Below the pieces are notes generated by a model. The model did not search any database. It was not told where the DNA came from and worked only from the letters and a program-made list of their open reading frames with translations. Below, piece by piece: positions 1-7,862 of a stretch of 64,000 bases of DNA. The position numbers were made by a program, and so were the translations under genes. Position 1 is the stretch's first letter, and each line of letters opens with the position of its first letter. Origin of the DNA: Paenibacillus baekrokdamisoli (GTDB lineage Bacteria > Bacillota > Bacilli > Paenibacillales > Paenibacillaceae); NCBI RefSeq assembly GCF_003945345.1, contig NZ_AP019308.1:5446501-5510500 (forward strand). The letters are read 5' to 3'.

Positions 1-804
1 GAAAGCCATCACTACGGCTGGTGGCCGTCCTTTATCAGCGATATCACGAAATGGACCTATTGGAATCCGAGTCCGCCTTCAGAACAAATAGTTGAAGCAA
101 TTGCCATACGCGATTTTAGCCGTGAAGCGGTTGATCACGTCTTGGAAGCATGGCGGAGCTGGAGCGAAGGAATTAGACATTATGTTCCGACCATAGAAGA
201 CCAGTATGGACCGTTCCGTATCGGTTCCTCCTATCCATTCGTATTCCAGAACGAGGTGAAAATGCCGGTCGCTTGGCATGCGATGTTCGGCAACGAGATC
301 ATATTTACGGCTTATAAGCCAATAGACACTTCGCGCCAATCGTTAGGCGCGTCACGGTATCCTGTAGAAATAAGAAGCTTGCAACGGATGCTGGAGCTGA
401 TGATTCAAGGTAACGAAGCGATGAAGAAAGCGATAGCGCTTACACCGGAGAGGAAGCGGGAGCAGGCGCTGAAAGGGCTAGGAATCAGCCTATTTATCAC
501 GCATGCGGTGCAGACGGCAATACATGCGAAGCAATGGTGGCTGCTGAAGCAAAGGCTGCTTATAGAGCCGGATACCGGCAAAGCGCTTGCCATTCTGGAG
601 GAAATGCAATCGCTGGCCAAAAGCGAGATTGCCAATGCGCAAGCGGTCATTCCCCTTGTAGAAGCGGATTCCCGGTTAGGCTGGGAGCCTAGCATGGATT
701 ACATGACGGATGCCGAGCATTTGCATTGGAAGATTAATCAAGTAAGAAGCGTGATCGAGAACGAATTTCCGGGATGGCGGGCATCACTGGCGCTTACGGA
801 CTAA
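1..804 (+). CDS. C-terminal part of a large hypothetical protein (5' end outside window)
   Basis: An open frame runs from the first base to a TAA at 802-804, so the gene starts upstream of the window and at least 267 residues are present. The reading frame is already coding before the first internal ATG at 142 (HHYGWWPSFISD... is in frame), so 142 is not the start. The sequence is rich in Trp, Tyr and charged residues. It has a helical tail with the motif PLVEADSRLGWEPSM, which I associate with uncharacterised glycoside-hydrolase-like proteins of Paenibacillus. No signal peptide or membrane segment is visible in this part. The neighbourhood of Tat-exported beta-helix proteins and sugar enzymes fits a role in carbohydrate breakdown, but I cannot name the family with certainty. 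Confidence 0.8.
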   Translation, partial: ESHHYGWWPSFISDITKWTYWNPSPPSEQIVEAIAIRDFSREAVDHVLEAWRSWSEGIRHYVPTIEDQYGPFRIGSSYPFVFQNEVKMPVAWHAMFGNEIIFTAYKPIDTSRQSLGASRYPVEIRSLQRMLELMIQGNEAMKKAIALTPERKREQALKGLGISLFITHAVQTAIHAKQWWLLKQRLLIEPDTGKALAILEEMQSLAKSEIANAQAVIPLVEADSRLGWEPSMDYMTDAEHLHWKINQVRSVIENEFPGWRASLALTD

Positions 805-865
805 CAGCCACATTCACGAGCTGGATTTTTAATCGAATGGCCCGTTAAAGAAGGGGGTGACAACG

Positions 866-928
866 GTGTAACAGATTATTGAGAGGATTGAAACGCCTGC
901 CGTCGTTGTGGACATGGAAATGATGTAA
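866..928 (+). pseudogene. Remnant of the N-terminus of an alanine-racemase-fold / D-threonine aldolase-like gene
   Basis: A good ribosome site (AAGGGGGTGA, 851-860) precedes GTG at 866, but the next codon is TAA. Reading on in the same frame gives QIIERIETPAVVVDMEMM and then another TAA (926-928). IETPAVVVDMEMM is the conserved N-terminus of DSD1-type PLP enzymes; the intact gene at 10436-11542 has IETPTVLIDLDTL at the same place. Both stops look like GAA to TAA changes. The rest of the gene is absent, and a Tat beta-helix gene follows directly. I read it as the truncated edge of a deleted gene. Confidence 0.6.
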
Positions 929-996
929 GCCGATTTATAGGCGGAAACATGAAGAAGTTCTCTTTACCTAAATTTAAAATTCAGGAGGAAGAAACG

Positions 997-3150
997 ATGT
1001 CAGAAATCATGGATCATTCCAAGCAAATTGATGGACAACAGAGAACAGGCACAGGGCCAGACGCAGGGGCAGACACAGACACAGATAAAGGGACATTAAG
1101 TCGGAGAAAATTTTTGACTGCGATTGGTGGATTGGGTGCAGTTGTTGCTACTGGCGGTTTGCTGTTTAACAATCCTCAGTTGGCCAGCGCGAAAAAGAAC
1201 AGCGAGAACAGCATCAACACCGAGAATGTGATTTATCTGAATAGCGTTGCAGATATTCAAACCCTTGATTTATCAACGCTTACTGATGGTCAGCAATTCA
1301 GTGTACGTTGCTTTCATCCCAATACAACGATTGGCGGGGGTATCTTCTATCTGAATAAAACCCGTGCGAAATCAGCTCATAATGGAGGTACCATTGTATC
1401 TACCACCGTTCCATGGAATGGAACGGTAGCGGGTCTGCCGGGTTTTCTCAATGGAACAGGCGAAACGAATCCAACAGGATCCGGATGTCTGGTCCGTTTG
1501 TACGGGGAGAGGATTACTTCTCATATGTTCGGTGCGAGGGGAAATAGTACCGATGATGATACGACAGCCATTCAGGCAGCTATTAACGTAGGCATCCCTC
1601 TTTATTTCCCGGAAGGGACCTATTTATTAAAACTATCACAATCGATAACGCTTGCAGGTGGCCCTACTGTTTGTTCTTTGATTGCGCGGGATAAAATGAA
1701 TCTGCTAGGGGCGGGTATTGGAAAAACGATATTCAAGCTAAAAGATAACGAGTCAACCGATTCCAGCCCAAAATACTTTAATATTATTGCTGGCAACACC
1801 GTAATAAATAACCTTTACGTTGAAGGTATTACATTCGATGTGAACGGAGCTAATAATAAAATTAGTCCCAATAGAAGCAGTGGCTCTTATTATGCATTTA
1901 ATTGTGCAGGAATTTTCATCTCCGGTACTGTTGCAACTTCCGGCTCCGATGCCAGGTTGTATAATTCTAAAATCACGAATTGCGAGTTTATCAACTCTCC
2001 CGGAGTCACTTGTATAGCTACAGGACAACAAGAATCCCCCGGTGTAATTAGCAACAATGTCGAAATCAGTTTCTGTAGATTCTACAACAATGGTATCGAC
2101 AGCAGCGATCACTCCTCTGTTTACATGTGGGGTGATTCAATCAATGTTCATGATTGTGTATTTGATCACCCCACGGTTTCCACAGGTATCGCAGGTCCAG
2201 TGGTCGCTGCCGAACTTCATGGATCTGAAAATTTCTTTACCAACAATATTGTTAATAATTATGCTCAAGGAGTATGGATTTCCGGAAATCAGAAAACACC
2301 ATCAAGGGGGATTAGCGTAACAGGAAATTCCTTTACTGTTTCGTGGTTTGGGGTTGGTTTGTTCAGTATAAATCCAATAGGCCTCGGCACATCGGATGTT
2401 CTGATTGGAAATAACAGAATCTACATTATTGCAGGTGAAATTCTAAACCCGGGTATGGGTTTCCCTAAGACAGCGGTATTCTTGAATATGCAAGATGGCG
2501 GGGGTGACCGAATGACGGTCACGGGGAATCAATTGTATTGTACGGACAGGTCTTCTAACATAGCAGTTTTGGTCTCTGCTGCCGCAGGTGGTTATATGAG
2601 AGATACGTTGATATCCGATAATTTGGTCAATGGCTTTTGCAGAGGGATTTGTGTAGGGCTTGGGGCACTCGGATCTGCTTATAATACCACGATAAAATCT
2701 AATACCATTTGCAACCTACAGAGGACTACAAACTTACCCGCCACAGTAGGCATACATGTGTCCGGAACGCAAGGAGGGGTGATCCTATCATCCAATGATA
2801 TTGGCGGGGGGACTGGAACGACCGATCAAGGCATTTTTATTGGTGGAGCAACGGGCGCTCTTGAATTTCTCCACTTTGAAGGAAATAGAGTAGATGCATC
2901 TGCATCTTCCTCTATTGAGGACAGTATCATTGTTACTGGCCGGAGATCAGGCGAACAGGCACTAACCTTTACTGCTTTACCTGCTCAATCCACATGGAAG
3001 AAAGGGGATTCTGTAACCTTAGCCTCTCCTATACAAGCAGGCACAGCCCCAAATAAGTACATGATCGTCGGTTGGCAAAGGATAACCAATGGCACTGCTA
3101 ATGTCCTCAACACAGACTGGTTAGAACGAAGAGTTCTTACTGGTAATTAA
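997..3150 (+). CDS. Tat-exported right-handed beta-helix protein (pectate-lyase-3-like)
   Basis: A 717-aa protein with a twin-arginine signal. SRRKFL places the arginine pair at residues 36-37, followed by a hydrophobic stretch and a SASA-type end, after a long polar N-region rich in Asp, Gly and Thr. The start at 997 is chosen because AGGAGGAA lies at 983-990; an in-frame ATG at 949 has no ribosome site. The mature part opens with MFGARGNSTDDDTTAIQAAIN and FPEGTYLL, the hallmark beginning of pectate lyase superfamily 3 beta-helices. It continues with many short Asn/Gly-rich rungs (NNIVNN, ITGNSF). The end, STWKKGDSVTLASP with GWQRI, resembles C-terminal domains of spike-like beta-helix proteins. 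It probably binds or cleaves an acidic polysaccharide outside the cell; the substrate is unknown. A tatAC pair lies 1.4 kb downstream, after one oxidoreductase gene. Confidence 0.85.
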   Translation: MSEIMDHSKQIDGQQRTGTGPDAGADTDTDKGTLSRRKFLTAIGGLGAVVATGGLLFNNPQLASAKKNSENSINTENVIYLNSVADIQTLDLSTLTDGQQFSVRCFHPNTTIGGGIFYLNKTRAKSAHNGGTIVSTTVPWNGTVAGLPGFLNGTGETNPTGSGCLVRLYGERITSHMFGARGNSTDDDTTAIQAAINVGIPLYFPEGTYLLKLSQSITLAGGPTVCSLIARDKMNLLGAGIGKTIFKLKDNESTDSSPKYFNIIAGNTVINNLYVEGITFDVNGANNKISPNRSSGSYYAFNCAGIFISGTVATSGSDARLYNSKITNCEFINSPGVTCIATGQQESPGVISNNVEISFCRFYNNGIDSSDHSSVYMWGDSINVHDCVFDHPTVSTGIAGPVVAAELHGSENFFTNNIVNNYAQGVWISGNQKTPSRGISVTGNSFTVSWFGVGLFSINPIGLGTSDVLIGNNRIYIIAGEILNPGMGFPKTAVFLNMQDGGGDRMTVTGNQLYCTDRSSNIAVLVSAAAGGYMRDTLISDNLVNGFCRGICVGLGALGSAYNTTIKSNTICNLQRTTNLPATVGIHVSGTQGGVILSSNDIGGGTGTTDQGIFIGGATGALEFLHFEGNRVDASASSSIEDSIIVTGRRSGEQALTFTALPAQSTWKKGDSVTLASPIQAGTAPNKYMIVGWQRITNGTANVLNTDWLERRVLTGN

Positions 3151-3204
3151 CTCGAGATTAAGCCCCGAGCTATGCGGAAAAGCCCCATCGAGAGGTTGTT
3201 GTAT

Positions 3205-4290
3205 ATGAAAAAAATACGATTAGGCATTATCGGCTGCGGAGGCATTGCAAACTCCGGACATGCAAAAGGGTTAATACAACTGAACGACATCATGACCTTC
3301 ACGGCCGCCTGCGACCACAATCTGGAACGCGCGGAGCATATGGCCGGACTTGTTCAAGCGGAGAAAGCAGTCACGGACTATCGAGACATGCTGGATGACG
3401 TGGACGCCGTCTTGATCGCACTCCCGCATGACCTGCATTATGAAGTGGGGCTGGCGTGTTTAAAAGCTGGCAAGCATGTGCTGATGGAGAAGCCGCTGGC
3501 CAATACGGAAGAGGAGTGCGCAGAGCTGATCCGCACGGCGGAAGCAATGGACCGGGTGCTGATGACGGCGTATCCGGTTCCGTTCTGGCCGGTCATCGAG
3601 AAGATGAAGGAACTGATCGACAGCAAGGCGTACGGTGACATCTTCCAGCTGTCCATCTGGACGGAGCAGTTGACGTACGCCGAGGAAGGACACTGGACCC
3701 ATTCGGCGAAACGGCTGGGCGGCGGCCAGCTCTTCAGCCATGGCTGCCACTATATCAACCTGATGCTGCGCTTCCTGGGGAAACCGATAAAGGGCGTGCA
3801 TATGGGCACGAACTTGGGCACCCCGTGGATGGAAAAGGAAGGCACGAGCAACGTGACGATCGAGTTCGAGAACGGCGTCATGGGTTACCATTTCGGTACA
3901 TGGGGTGCCCGCGGGTCCCGGCTCGGATACAGCATCCATGCCCATTGCACGGAAGGAATGCTGGATATGCACCTGGGCGAAGGTAAGCTGTACGCGTATT
4001 CGCATATGAAGCGGGAGCAAGGCGATCTGGAAACGGGCTCGAGCAGCGCGGTAGTGATGGAAATCGAAGAGCCGGGCAAGATGACGCAGCATGAAACGCG
4101 CCATTTCCTCGAATGCATCGCCAGCGGCAAGCGGCCGATCGTAGACGGGCCGCGAAGCATTCAGGGACTGCGGGTCATATGGCGGCTGTACGAAGCCGAG
4201 CAAAATAATGCGATCGCAGATTTGCGTGGACTCGGCTTGGACGAGGAATGGGACAACCCTGCGCTCAGGACGAATTTCCAGTTGGTTTAA
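3205..4290 (+). CDS. Gfo/Idh/MocA family oxidoreductase
   Basis: A 361-aa NAD(P)-dependent dehydrogenase. The Rossmann dinucleotide motif GIIGCGGIA is at the N-terminus, VLMEKPLANTEEE is the conserved EKP segment near residue 95, and SHGCHYINLML carries the histidines typical of the catalytic region. The start at 3205 follows GAGAGG (3190-3195); an in-frame ATG at 3172 lies further from any ribosome site. Its closest relative in the window is the protein at 21389-22438, which matches it along most of its length, including LGTPWMEKEGTSNV and RGSRLGYSI. One difference is AYPVPFWP here against AYPVRFWP there. It lies 54 bp after the beta-helix gene and may share its transcript. It likely oxidises a sugar or cyclitol; the substrate cannot be read from the sequence. 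Confidence 0.9.
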   Translation: MKKIRLGIIGCGGIANSGHAKGLIQLNDIMTFTAACDHNLERAEHMAGLVQAEKAVTDYRDMLDDVDAVLIALPHDLHYEVGLACLKAGKHVLMEKPLANTEEECAELIRTAEAMDRVLMTAYPVPFWPVIEKMKELIDSKAYGDIFQLSIWTEQLTYAEEGHWTHSAKRLGGGQLFSHGCHYINLMLRFLGKPIKGVHMGTNLGTPWMEKEGTSNVTIEFENGVMGYHFGTWGARGSRLGYSIHAHCTEGMLDMHLGEGKLYAYSHMKREQGDLETGSSSAVVMEIEEPGKMTQHETRHFLECIASGKRPIVDGPRSIQGLRVIWRLYEAEQNNAIADLRGLGLDEEWDNPALRTNFQLV

Positions 4291-4352
4291 GCAGCGGGAG
4301 CATCGTAACATCCTTCCAGGAGCGCTAAGGCTTTCTAATCGGATGGAAATGG

Positions 4353-4500
4353 TCACTATCGTCGCAAAATGTGAAAACGAGAAGCAGGTTATGCAAAATC
4401 GCCTCGACCCTCATATTGTCGCAAAAAGCGATTATGAGTGGGCCGAGGCAGCAAATTGTTCTTGTTCCGTCATTGTCGCAAAAAGCGACAATGAGAGCGT
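4353..4500. repeat. Three repeat units with a 57-bp period around a GTCGCAAAA core, partly palindromic
   Basis: The core GTCGCAAAA occurs at 4361, 4418 and 4475, exactly 57 bp apart. The third unit is a perfect hairpin, CATTGTCGC-AAAAA-GCGACAATG (4471-4493). The second is an imperfect version and the first is decayed. A further half copy, TTTTGCGACAATGA, lies at 33957-33970. The stretch between the oxidoreductase and tatA (4291-4542) contains nothing else recognisable. Function unknown; the hairpins could be a dispersed palindromic element or a transcript end for the upstream operon. Confidence 0.7.
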
Positions 4501-4542
4501 GGAAGGGTTTTCCTGGATTGCAGAGTTCCCGTAATAGATTAA

Positions 4543-4566
4543 GGTTTCGAAAAAATCGATATCTAA
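4543..4566 (+). pseudogene. Last codons of a lost beta-helix gene upstream of tatA
   Basis: Frame 4543-4566 reads G-F-E-K-I-D-I-stop. At the equivalent place in copy 2 (56391-56414) the intact Tat beta-helix protein ends G-F-G-K-I-D-I-stop. Copy 1 therefore keeps the final seven codons of a beta-helix gene whose body is missing; an in-frame TAA stands directly before it. In both copies the tatA ribosome site AAGGAG begins just before or at this stop codon. Confidence 0.75.
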
Positions 4567-4579
4567 GGAGATGATTGCA

Positions 4580-4801
4580 ATGCCACATTTTAGCGCGTCC
4601 ACAATCGTATTATTGGTAATCGTTGCTCTTCTATTCTTCGGACCAAAGAGACTTCCCGAATTAGGTCGTGCAGTTGGCAATACGCTAAAAGAATTTAAAA
4701 AGGGAACTAGGGAGATGATAGCTGAGGAAGAATTGCATTCCCCTGCGCAGCTTGAGAAAGAGAATCTTGAAGGTAAGTCATCGGGAGGAATGGAAAGGTG
4801 A
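4580..4801 (+). CDS. tatA: Sec-independent protein translocase subunit TatA (copy 1)
   Basis: A 73-aa TatA. One N-terminal membrane helix (STIVLLVIVALLFF) is followed by the FGP hinge, then an amphipathic helix (KRLPELGRAVGNTLKEFKKG) and a charged tail. In Firmicutes a single TatA does the work of TatA and TatB: it polymerises at TatC to pass folded, twin-arginine-tagged proteins across the membrane. Start 4580 is preferred over 4571 because AAGGAG (4565-4570) would touch the earlier ATG. tatC follows after 4 bp. Differs from copy 2 only in the tail (SPAQ/SPVQ and EGKSS/ESKSS). Confidence 0.95.
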   Translation: MPHFSASTIVLLVIVALLFFGPKRLPELGRAVGNTLKEFKKGTREMIAEEELHSPAQLEKENLEGKSSGGMER

Positions 4802-4805
4802 TCCT

Positions 4806-5567
4806 ATGAAGGATAGGTCAATGTCACTATTTGATCATCTGGGAGAGCTTCGCAAGCACATCATATGGATTACGATTGTACTGGTAGTTACTATGATCGT
4901 TGGTTTTTTTCTTGCAAGTCCGGTTCTGGAATATTTGAAAAAGACAGAGCCGGCTTCAACTATTCAATGGAACGCCTTTGCTCCATGGGATGGCGTTCGA
5001 ATCTACTTGCATTTTTCATTCATTCTCGCTCTCGTAGTGACAGTTCCATTTACATTCTATCGCCTTTGGTTCTTTGTCAAACCTGGGTTGAGCGAGAGGG
5101 AAAGGGAAGCGACTTTACGATATATTCCTTATACGATTGTTCTCTTTTTAGTCGGATTTAGCTTTGCCTATTTTATTGTGTTTCCCCTAGCCTTTCGTTT
5201 TACGTCGGGATTTAATGAGAGCATGGGGCTAACGGAAACCTATGGAATCACCCAATATTTTTCATTCATGTTTAATATCATTTTGCCATTGTCATTATTA
5301 TTTGAAATGCCAATTGTCATTCTATTCTTAACGAGAATTGGGCTGTTGAACCCTACTCTTCTTGGCAAGGTTCGCCGATATGCTTATATGTTGCTGCTTG
5401 TGTTAGCTACCTTCATTACACCGCCTGATGTTATTTCCGTATTAATCGTGGCTATACCGCTAATCGGCCTTTATGAGGTGAGTATCCTCATCTCGAGATA
5501 TGTCCTCCAGAAGCAATTGGCCAAAGAGTCCGTCCGGGAGAACACCCCACTATCCATCAAGCTCTAG
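4806..5567 (+). CDS. tatC: Sec-independent protein translocase subunit TatC (copy 1)
   Basis: A 253-aa six-helix membrane protein, the usual TatC length. It is the receptor for twin-arginine signal peptides. Visible family marks are FDHLGELRKHI at the N-terminus, WFFVKPGLSEREREATL before the third helix, and LLFEMPIVILFL in the middle. It starts 4 bp after tatA with a GGAAAGGTGATC ribosome site. Likely client: the SRRKFL beta-helix protein at 997-3150. A few residues differ from copy 2, including the last ones (TPLSIKL here, TAQSIKL there). Whether both copies are active, and whether each is specific to its own cargo, cannot be told from sequence. Confidence 0.95.
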   Translation: MKDRSMSLFDHLGELRKHIIWITIVLVVTMIVGFFLASPVLEYLKKTEPASTIQWNAFAPWDGVRIYLHFSFILALVVTVPFTFYRLWFFVKPGLSEREREATLRYIPYTIVLFLVGFSFAYFIVFPLAFRFTSGFNESMGLTETYGITQYFSFMFNIILPLSLLFEMPIVILFLTRIGLLNPTLLGKVRRYAYMLLLVLATFITPPDVISVLIVAIPLIGLYEVSILISRYVLQKQLAKESVRENTPLSIKL

Positions 5568-5628
5568 CATCATGGAATATTTTCGTGTAGCGGCAGTGAA
5601 ATTGCAAAATCAGAAGTTAAACCGGGAG

Positions 5629-5655
5629 GAAGCTCGAAACGGAGCTTCTTTCTCT
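5629..5655 (+). terminator. Hairpin terminator after tatC copy 1
   Basis: GAAGCTC (5629-5635), loop GAAACG, GAGCTTC (5642-5648), then TTCTCTATTT. A 7-bp stem with a moderate T run. The rest of the gap to 5776 shows nothing recognisable. Confidence 0.5.
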
Positions 5656-5776
5656 ATTTATAGACAATTTAAAGATTTGTCTTTTATATGCATGGATACT
5701 AAGATGAAGATATCCAAAGGAATTACATCGGCCAAAGATAAAAAGAAGTCTCATTCTGCACTGAAGGAGAAGGATA

Positions 5777-6964
5777 ATGACTATGAAAGCCATTCGTGAT
5801 CTGCTTCCTTCCGCCAAAGCGATCGAACGTGAGCTGATCGAGCTGCGAAGGAAGCTTCATCGAAACCCAGAGCTTAGCTTCGAGGAATCCGAAACAGCGG
5901 CGGCGGTAGCTGAGTTATTGCGCGGCCTGGGACTTGAGGTGCGAAGCGGCATTGGCGGGCATGGTGTCGTGGCGGAGCTTACAGGGAGCAGACCGGGACC
6001 GCGGATTGCTCTTCGGGCGGATATGGATGCACTGCCAATCCAAGAGGAAACCGATCTTCCATACGCTTCCGAGAGGCCAGGTAAGATGCATGCCTGTGGA
6101 CATGATGCCCATACGGCAATCTTATATGGAGCCGCCAAGCTGCTATCGGAGAGGAAGGATCAACTGGTCGGCAGCGTCCGGTTTATTTTTCAATCGGCCG
6201 AAGAAATCAATGCCGGGGCGCAGGTGATGATCGAACAGGGTGTTCTGGAAGGCGTGGACGAAATATTTGGTCTCCATAATCTTCCTACATTACCTGCAGG
6301 TAAGGCAGCCACTCGGTACGGCGCTTTGATGGGATCGGTCGACCGATTTGAACTGAACCTAACAGGAAAGGGCGGACACGGTGCCATCCCCGATCAATGT
6401 GTCGACCCTGTCGTTGCGGCTTCGGCGATCATTTTGTCGCTTCAATCAGCGGTCAGCCGGGAGATTTCCCCGTTCGATCCGGTGGTCGTCACTGTCGGAA
6501 GCATCCATGGAGGAGCTTCTTATAACGTCATTCCTGAGCGGGTGGAGATGACAGGGACGGTTAGAACGTTTTCCCGAAGTGTTCAGGAGGGTATGCCGTC
6601 ACGGCTGGAAAGGCTAATCAACCAAACGGCCGAGGCATACCGCTGCAAAGCGGAGCTTCGATATACGCAGCAAGTGCCGGTGCTTGTCAATCATGATGAC
6701 AATGTCCGGCATGTCGAGGATGCGATCGACCTTATTCTAGGCCTGGAAAATCGAGTTGAAGCAAATCCTGTATTGGCGGGCGAAGACTTCTCCGTCTATC
6801 TTCAGCACGTACCTGGATGCTTTTTCTGGTTGGGATCGGGACCAGCAACCGGAGCGGAACAAGCTTATGGACTTCATCATCCGAAGTTTGCCATTAACGA
6901 GGACTGTCTGTCAGTAGGAGCTGCTTTACTGGCGGCGATTTCGATTCATCGGCTGGGAGTTTGA
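5777..6964 (+). CDS. M20 family amidohydrolase (hippurate / N-acyl-amino-acid hydrolase type)
   Basis: A 395-aa cytoplasmic metallohydrolase that cleaves N-acyl groups from amino acids. Metal-site motifs in order: ADMDALPIQEE, MHACGHDAHT with the Cys and His ligands, FQSAEE with the catalytic Glu pair, IFGLHNLP, and LAGEDFSVY near the end. The dimerisation domain (KGGHGAIPDQCVDP) lies in the middle. The ribosome site GAAGGAGAAGG precedes ATG 5777. It stands convergent to the IclR-SDR-M20-RidA-DSD1 operon on the other strand. A stub of an M81 metallopeptidase gene overlaps its stop codon, showing that the ancestral operon has been rearranged here. Confidence 0.9.
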   Translation: MTMKAIRDLLPSAKAIERELIELRRKLHRNPELSFEESETAAAVAELLRGLGLEVRSGIGGHGVVAELTGSRPGPRIALRADMDALPIQEETDLPYASERPGKMHACGHDAHTAILYGAAKLLSERKDQLVGSVRFIFQSAEEINAGAQVMIEQGVLEGVDEIFGLHNLPTLPAGKAATRYGALMGSVDRFELNLTGKGGHGAIPDQCVDPVVAASAIILSLQSAVSREISPFDPVVVTVGSIHGGASYNVIPERVEMTGTVRTFSRSVQEGMPSRLERLINQTAEAYRCKAELRYTQQVPVLVNHDDNVRHVEDAIDLILGLENRVEANPVLAGEDFSVYLQHVPGCFFWLGSGPATGAEQAYGLHHPKFAINEDCLSVGAALLAAISIHRLGV

Positions 6965-7088
6965 GGACCGCACGATCCGTCTGCTGTCCGGCGGCAAATA
7001 CAGCCATATCGGTCCGTATATGACTGGGCAGCAGGCTGATAGGGGTAAGACAGCGGACACGAATTCACATTACAGAGAGATAACCTAG
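6963..7088 (+). pseudogene. Remnant of the C-terminal region of an M81 (MlrC-like) metallopeptidase gene
   Basis: Directly at the M20 stop codon, the frame starting at 6963 reads EDRTIRLLSGGKYSHIGPYM and then TGQQADRGKTA. The intact M81 protein at 36585-38042 has GRIRLLFDGKYTHIGAYM and TGQRADMGLTA. The homology breaks off after about 35 residues and a stop occurs at 7086. No start codon or upstream domain is present, so this is a leftover fragment joined to the end of the amidohydrolase gene. Confidence 0.7.
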
Positions 7089-7847
7089 CTTTTGCGAAAT
7101 CATGCGGCCGGCTTCCTTCACGGATGCCGCGATCTCAGGGAGCTGTTCATTCGGAAAACGGTGAACGGCCCCGGATATGCTGATTGCACCTGCGACGTGA
7201 CCAAACATGTCAAATATAGGAACGCCGATACACCTTGCCCCTTGCGTTATTTCCTCATTATCAACCGCAAAGCCTTGTTCTCTTACCTGTTCCAGCTCTT
7301 TATAGAATGAACTTTCTTCGGTAATGGTGTTAGGTGTCAGCCGGGGAAGGCCTTGAGCTGCAATCATATCCCTTACTTGATCTTCCTGGAGAAAAGCTGC
7401 AATCGCTTTGCCCGTTGCGGTAGCATGGAAAGGGGATTTAGAACCGATCTTATCCGACATCCGAAGGGCATAGGTTCCTTCAATGATCTCTACGTACAAA
7501 ATTTCTTGCTCCATAAGCACGCAAAGGTTGACCGTATCCCCGTATTTTTCGACCAGCTTGTTCATTTCCGTTAAAGCCGCATTGCGTAAAGAGCTTCGCT
7601 CCAGCAAGTTTTTCGTTATGATCAGCTGCTTGTACCCCAAGCAGTATTTGCCGTCTTCTTGACTGCGGGAGATGAATCCGCGTTTCTCCAGAGTCAGAAT
7701 GATTCGGTATAACGATGATTTCGGTTGGTTCACCAATTCCGCCAATTCTATCAAGCTCAATGAATCCTGTGCGGATAGAGCCTCAAATACATCCAATGCT
7801 TTCTCGATAGAGTGGATCGAATAACGATCCTGCTTGTCTTTCTCCAA
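7065..7847 (-). CDS. IclR family transcriptional regulator
   Basis: A 260-aa regulator. The N-terminal winged helix is SIHSIEKALDVFEALS through LVNQPKSSLYRIILTLEKRG. The C-terminal effector domain has SPFHATATGKAIAAF and QGARCIGVPIFD, typical of IclR proteins that sense small organic acids. The start is TTG (7845-7847) with AGGAAG 7 bp upstream. It is the last gene of the leftward operon, 15 bp behind the SDR gene, so it probably controls that operon, and its own expression with it. Confidence 0.9.
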   Translation of the reverse strand: MEKDKQDRYSIHSIEKALDVFEALSAQDSLSLIELAELVNQPKSSLYRIILTLEKRGFISRSQEDGKYCLGYKQLIITKNLLERSSLRNAALTEMNKLVEKYGDTVNLCVLMEQEILYVEIIEGTYALRMSDKIGSKSPFHATATGKAIAAFLQEDQVRDMIAAQGLPRLTPNTITEESSFYKELEQVREQGFAVDNEEITQGARCIGVPIFDMFGHVAGAISISGAVHRFPNEQLPEIAASVKEAGRMISQKLGYLSVM

Positions 7848-7862
7848 GGCTACACTTCCTAA

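Larger units (their letters stand above)
4541..5578 (+). repeat. Duplicated tatAC segment, copy 1 (partner 56389-57426)
   Basis: The DNA from about 4541 to 5578 matches 56389-57426 without any length change (constant offset 51848). I see roughly two dozen base differences over about 1 kb. Sequence on either side is unrelated. The left edge lies inside the last codons of a beta-helix gene and the right edge just past the tatC stop. Confidence 0.9.

Noticed and set aside
949..996. Earlier ATG for the first Tat beta-helix protein
   Set aside because: No ribosome site before it, whereas AGGAGGAA stands at the right distance before ATG 997, inside this stretch.
1753..2112. 119-codon minus-strand frame inside the first beta-helix gene
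   Set aside because: Reverse of the repetitive Asn/Ile-rich beta-helix coding; no ribosome site.
3460..4356. Long open frame on the minus strand (298 codons) opposite the first Gfo/Idh/MocA gene
   Set aside because: It lies fully opposite a well-conserved gene and its translation is Arg/His/Pro-rich with no family motif, as expected for the reverse of a GC-rich gene.
4353..4500. CRISPR array
   Set aside because: Only three degenerate units, palindromic rather than uniform repeats, and no cas genes nearby.
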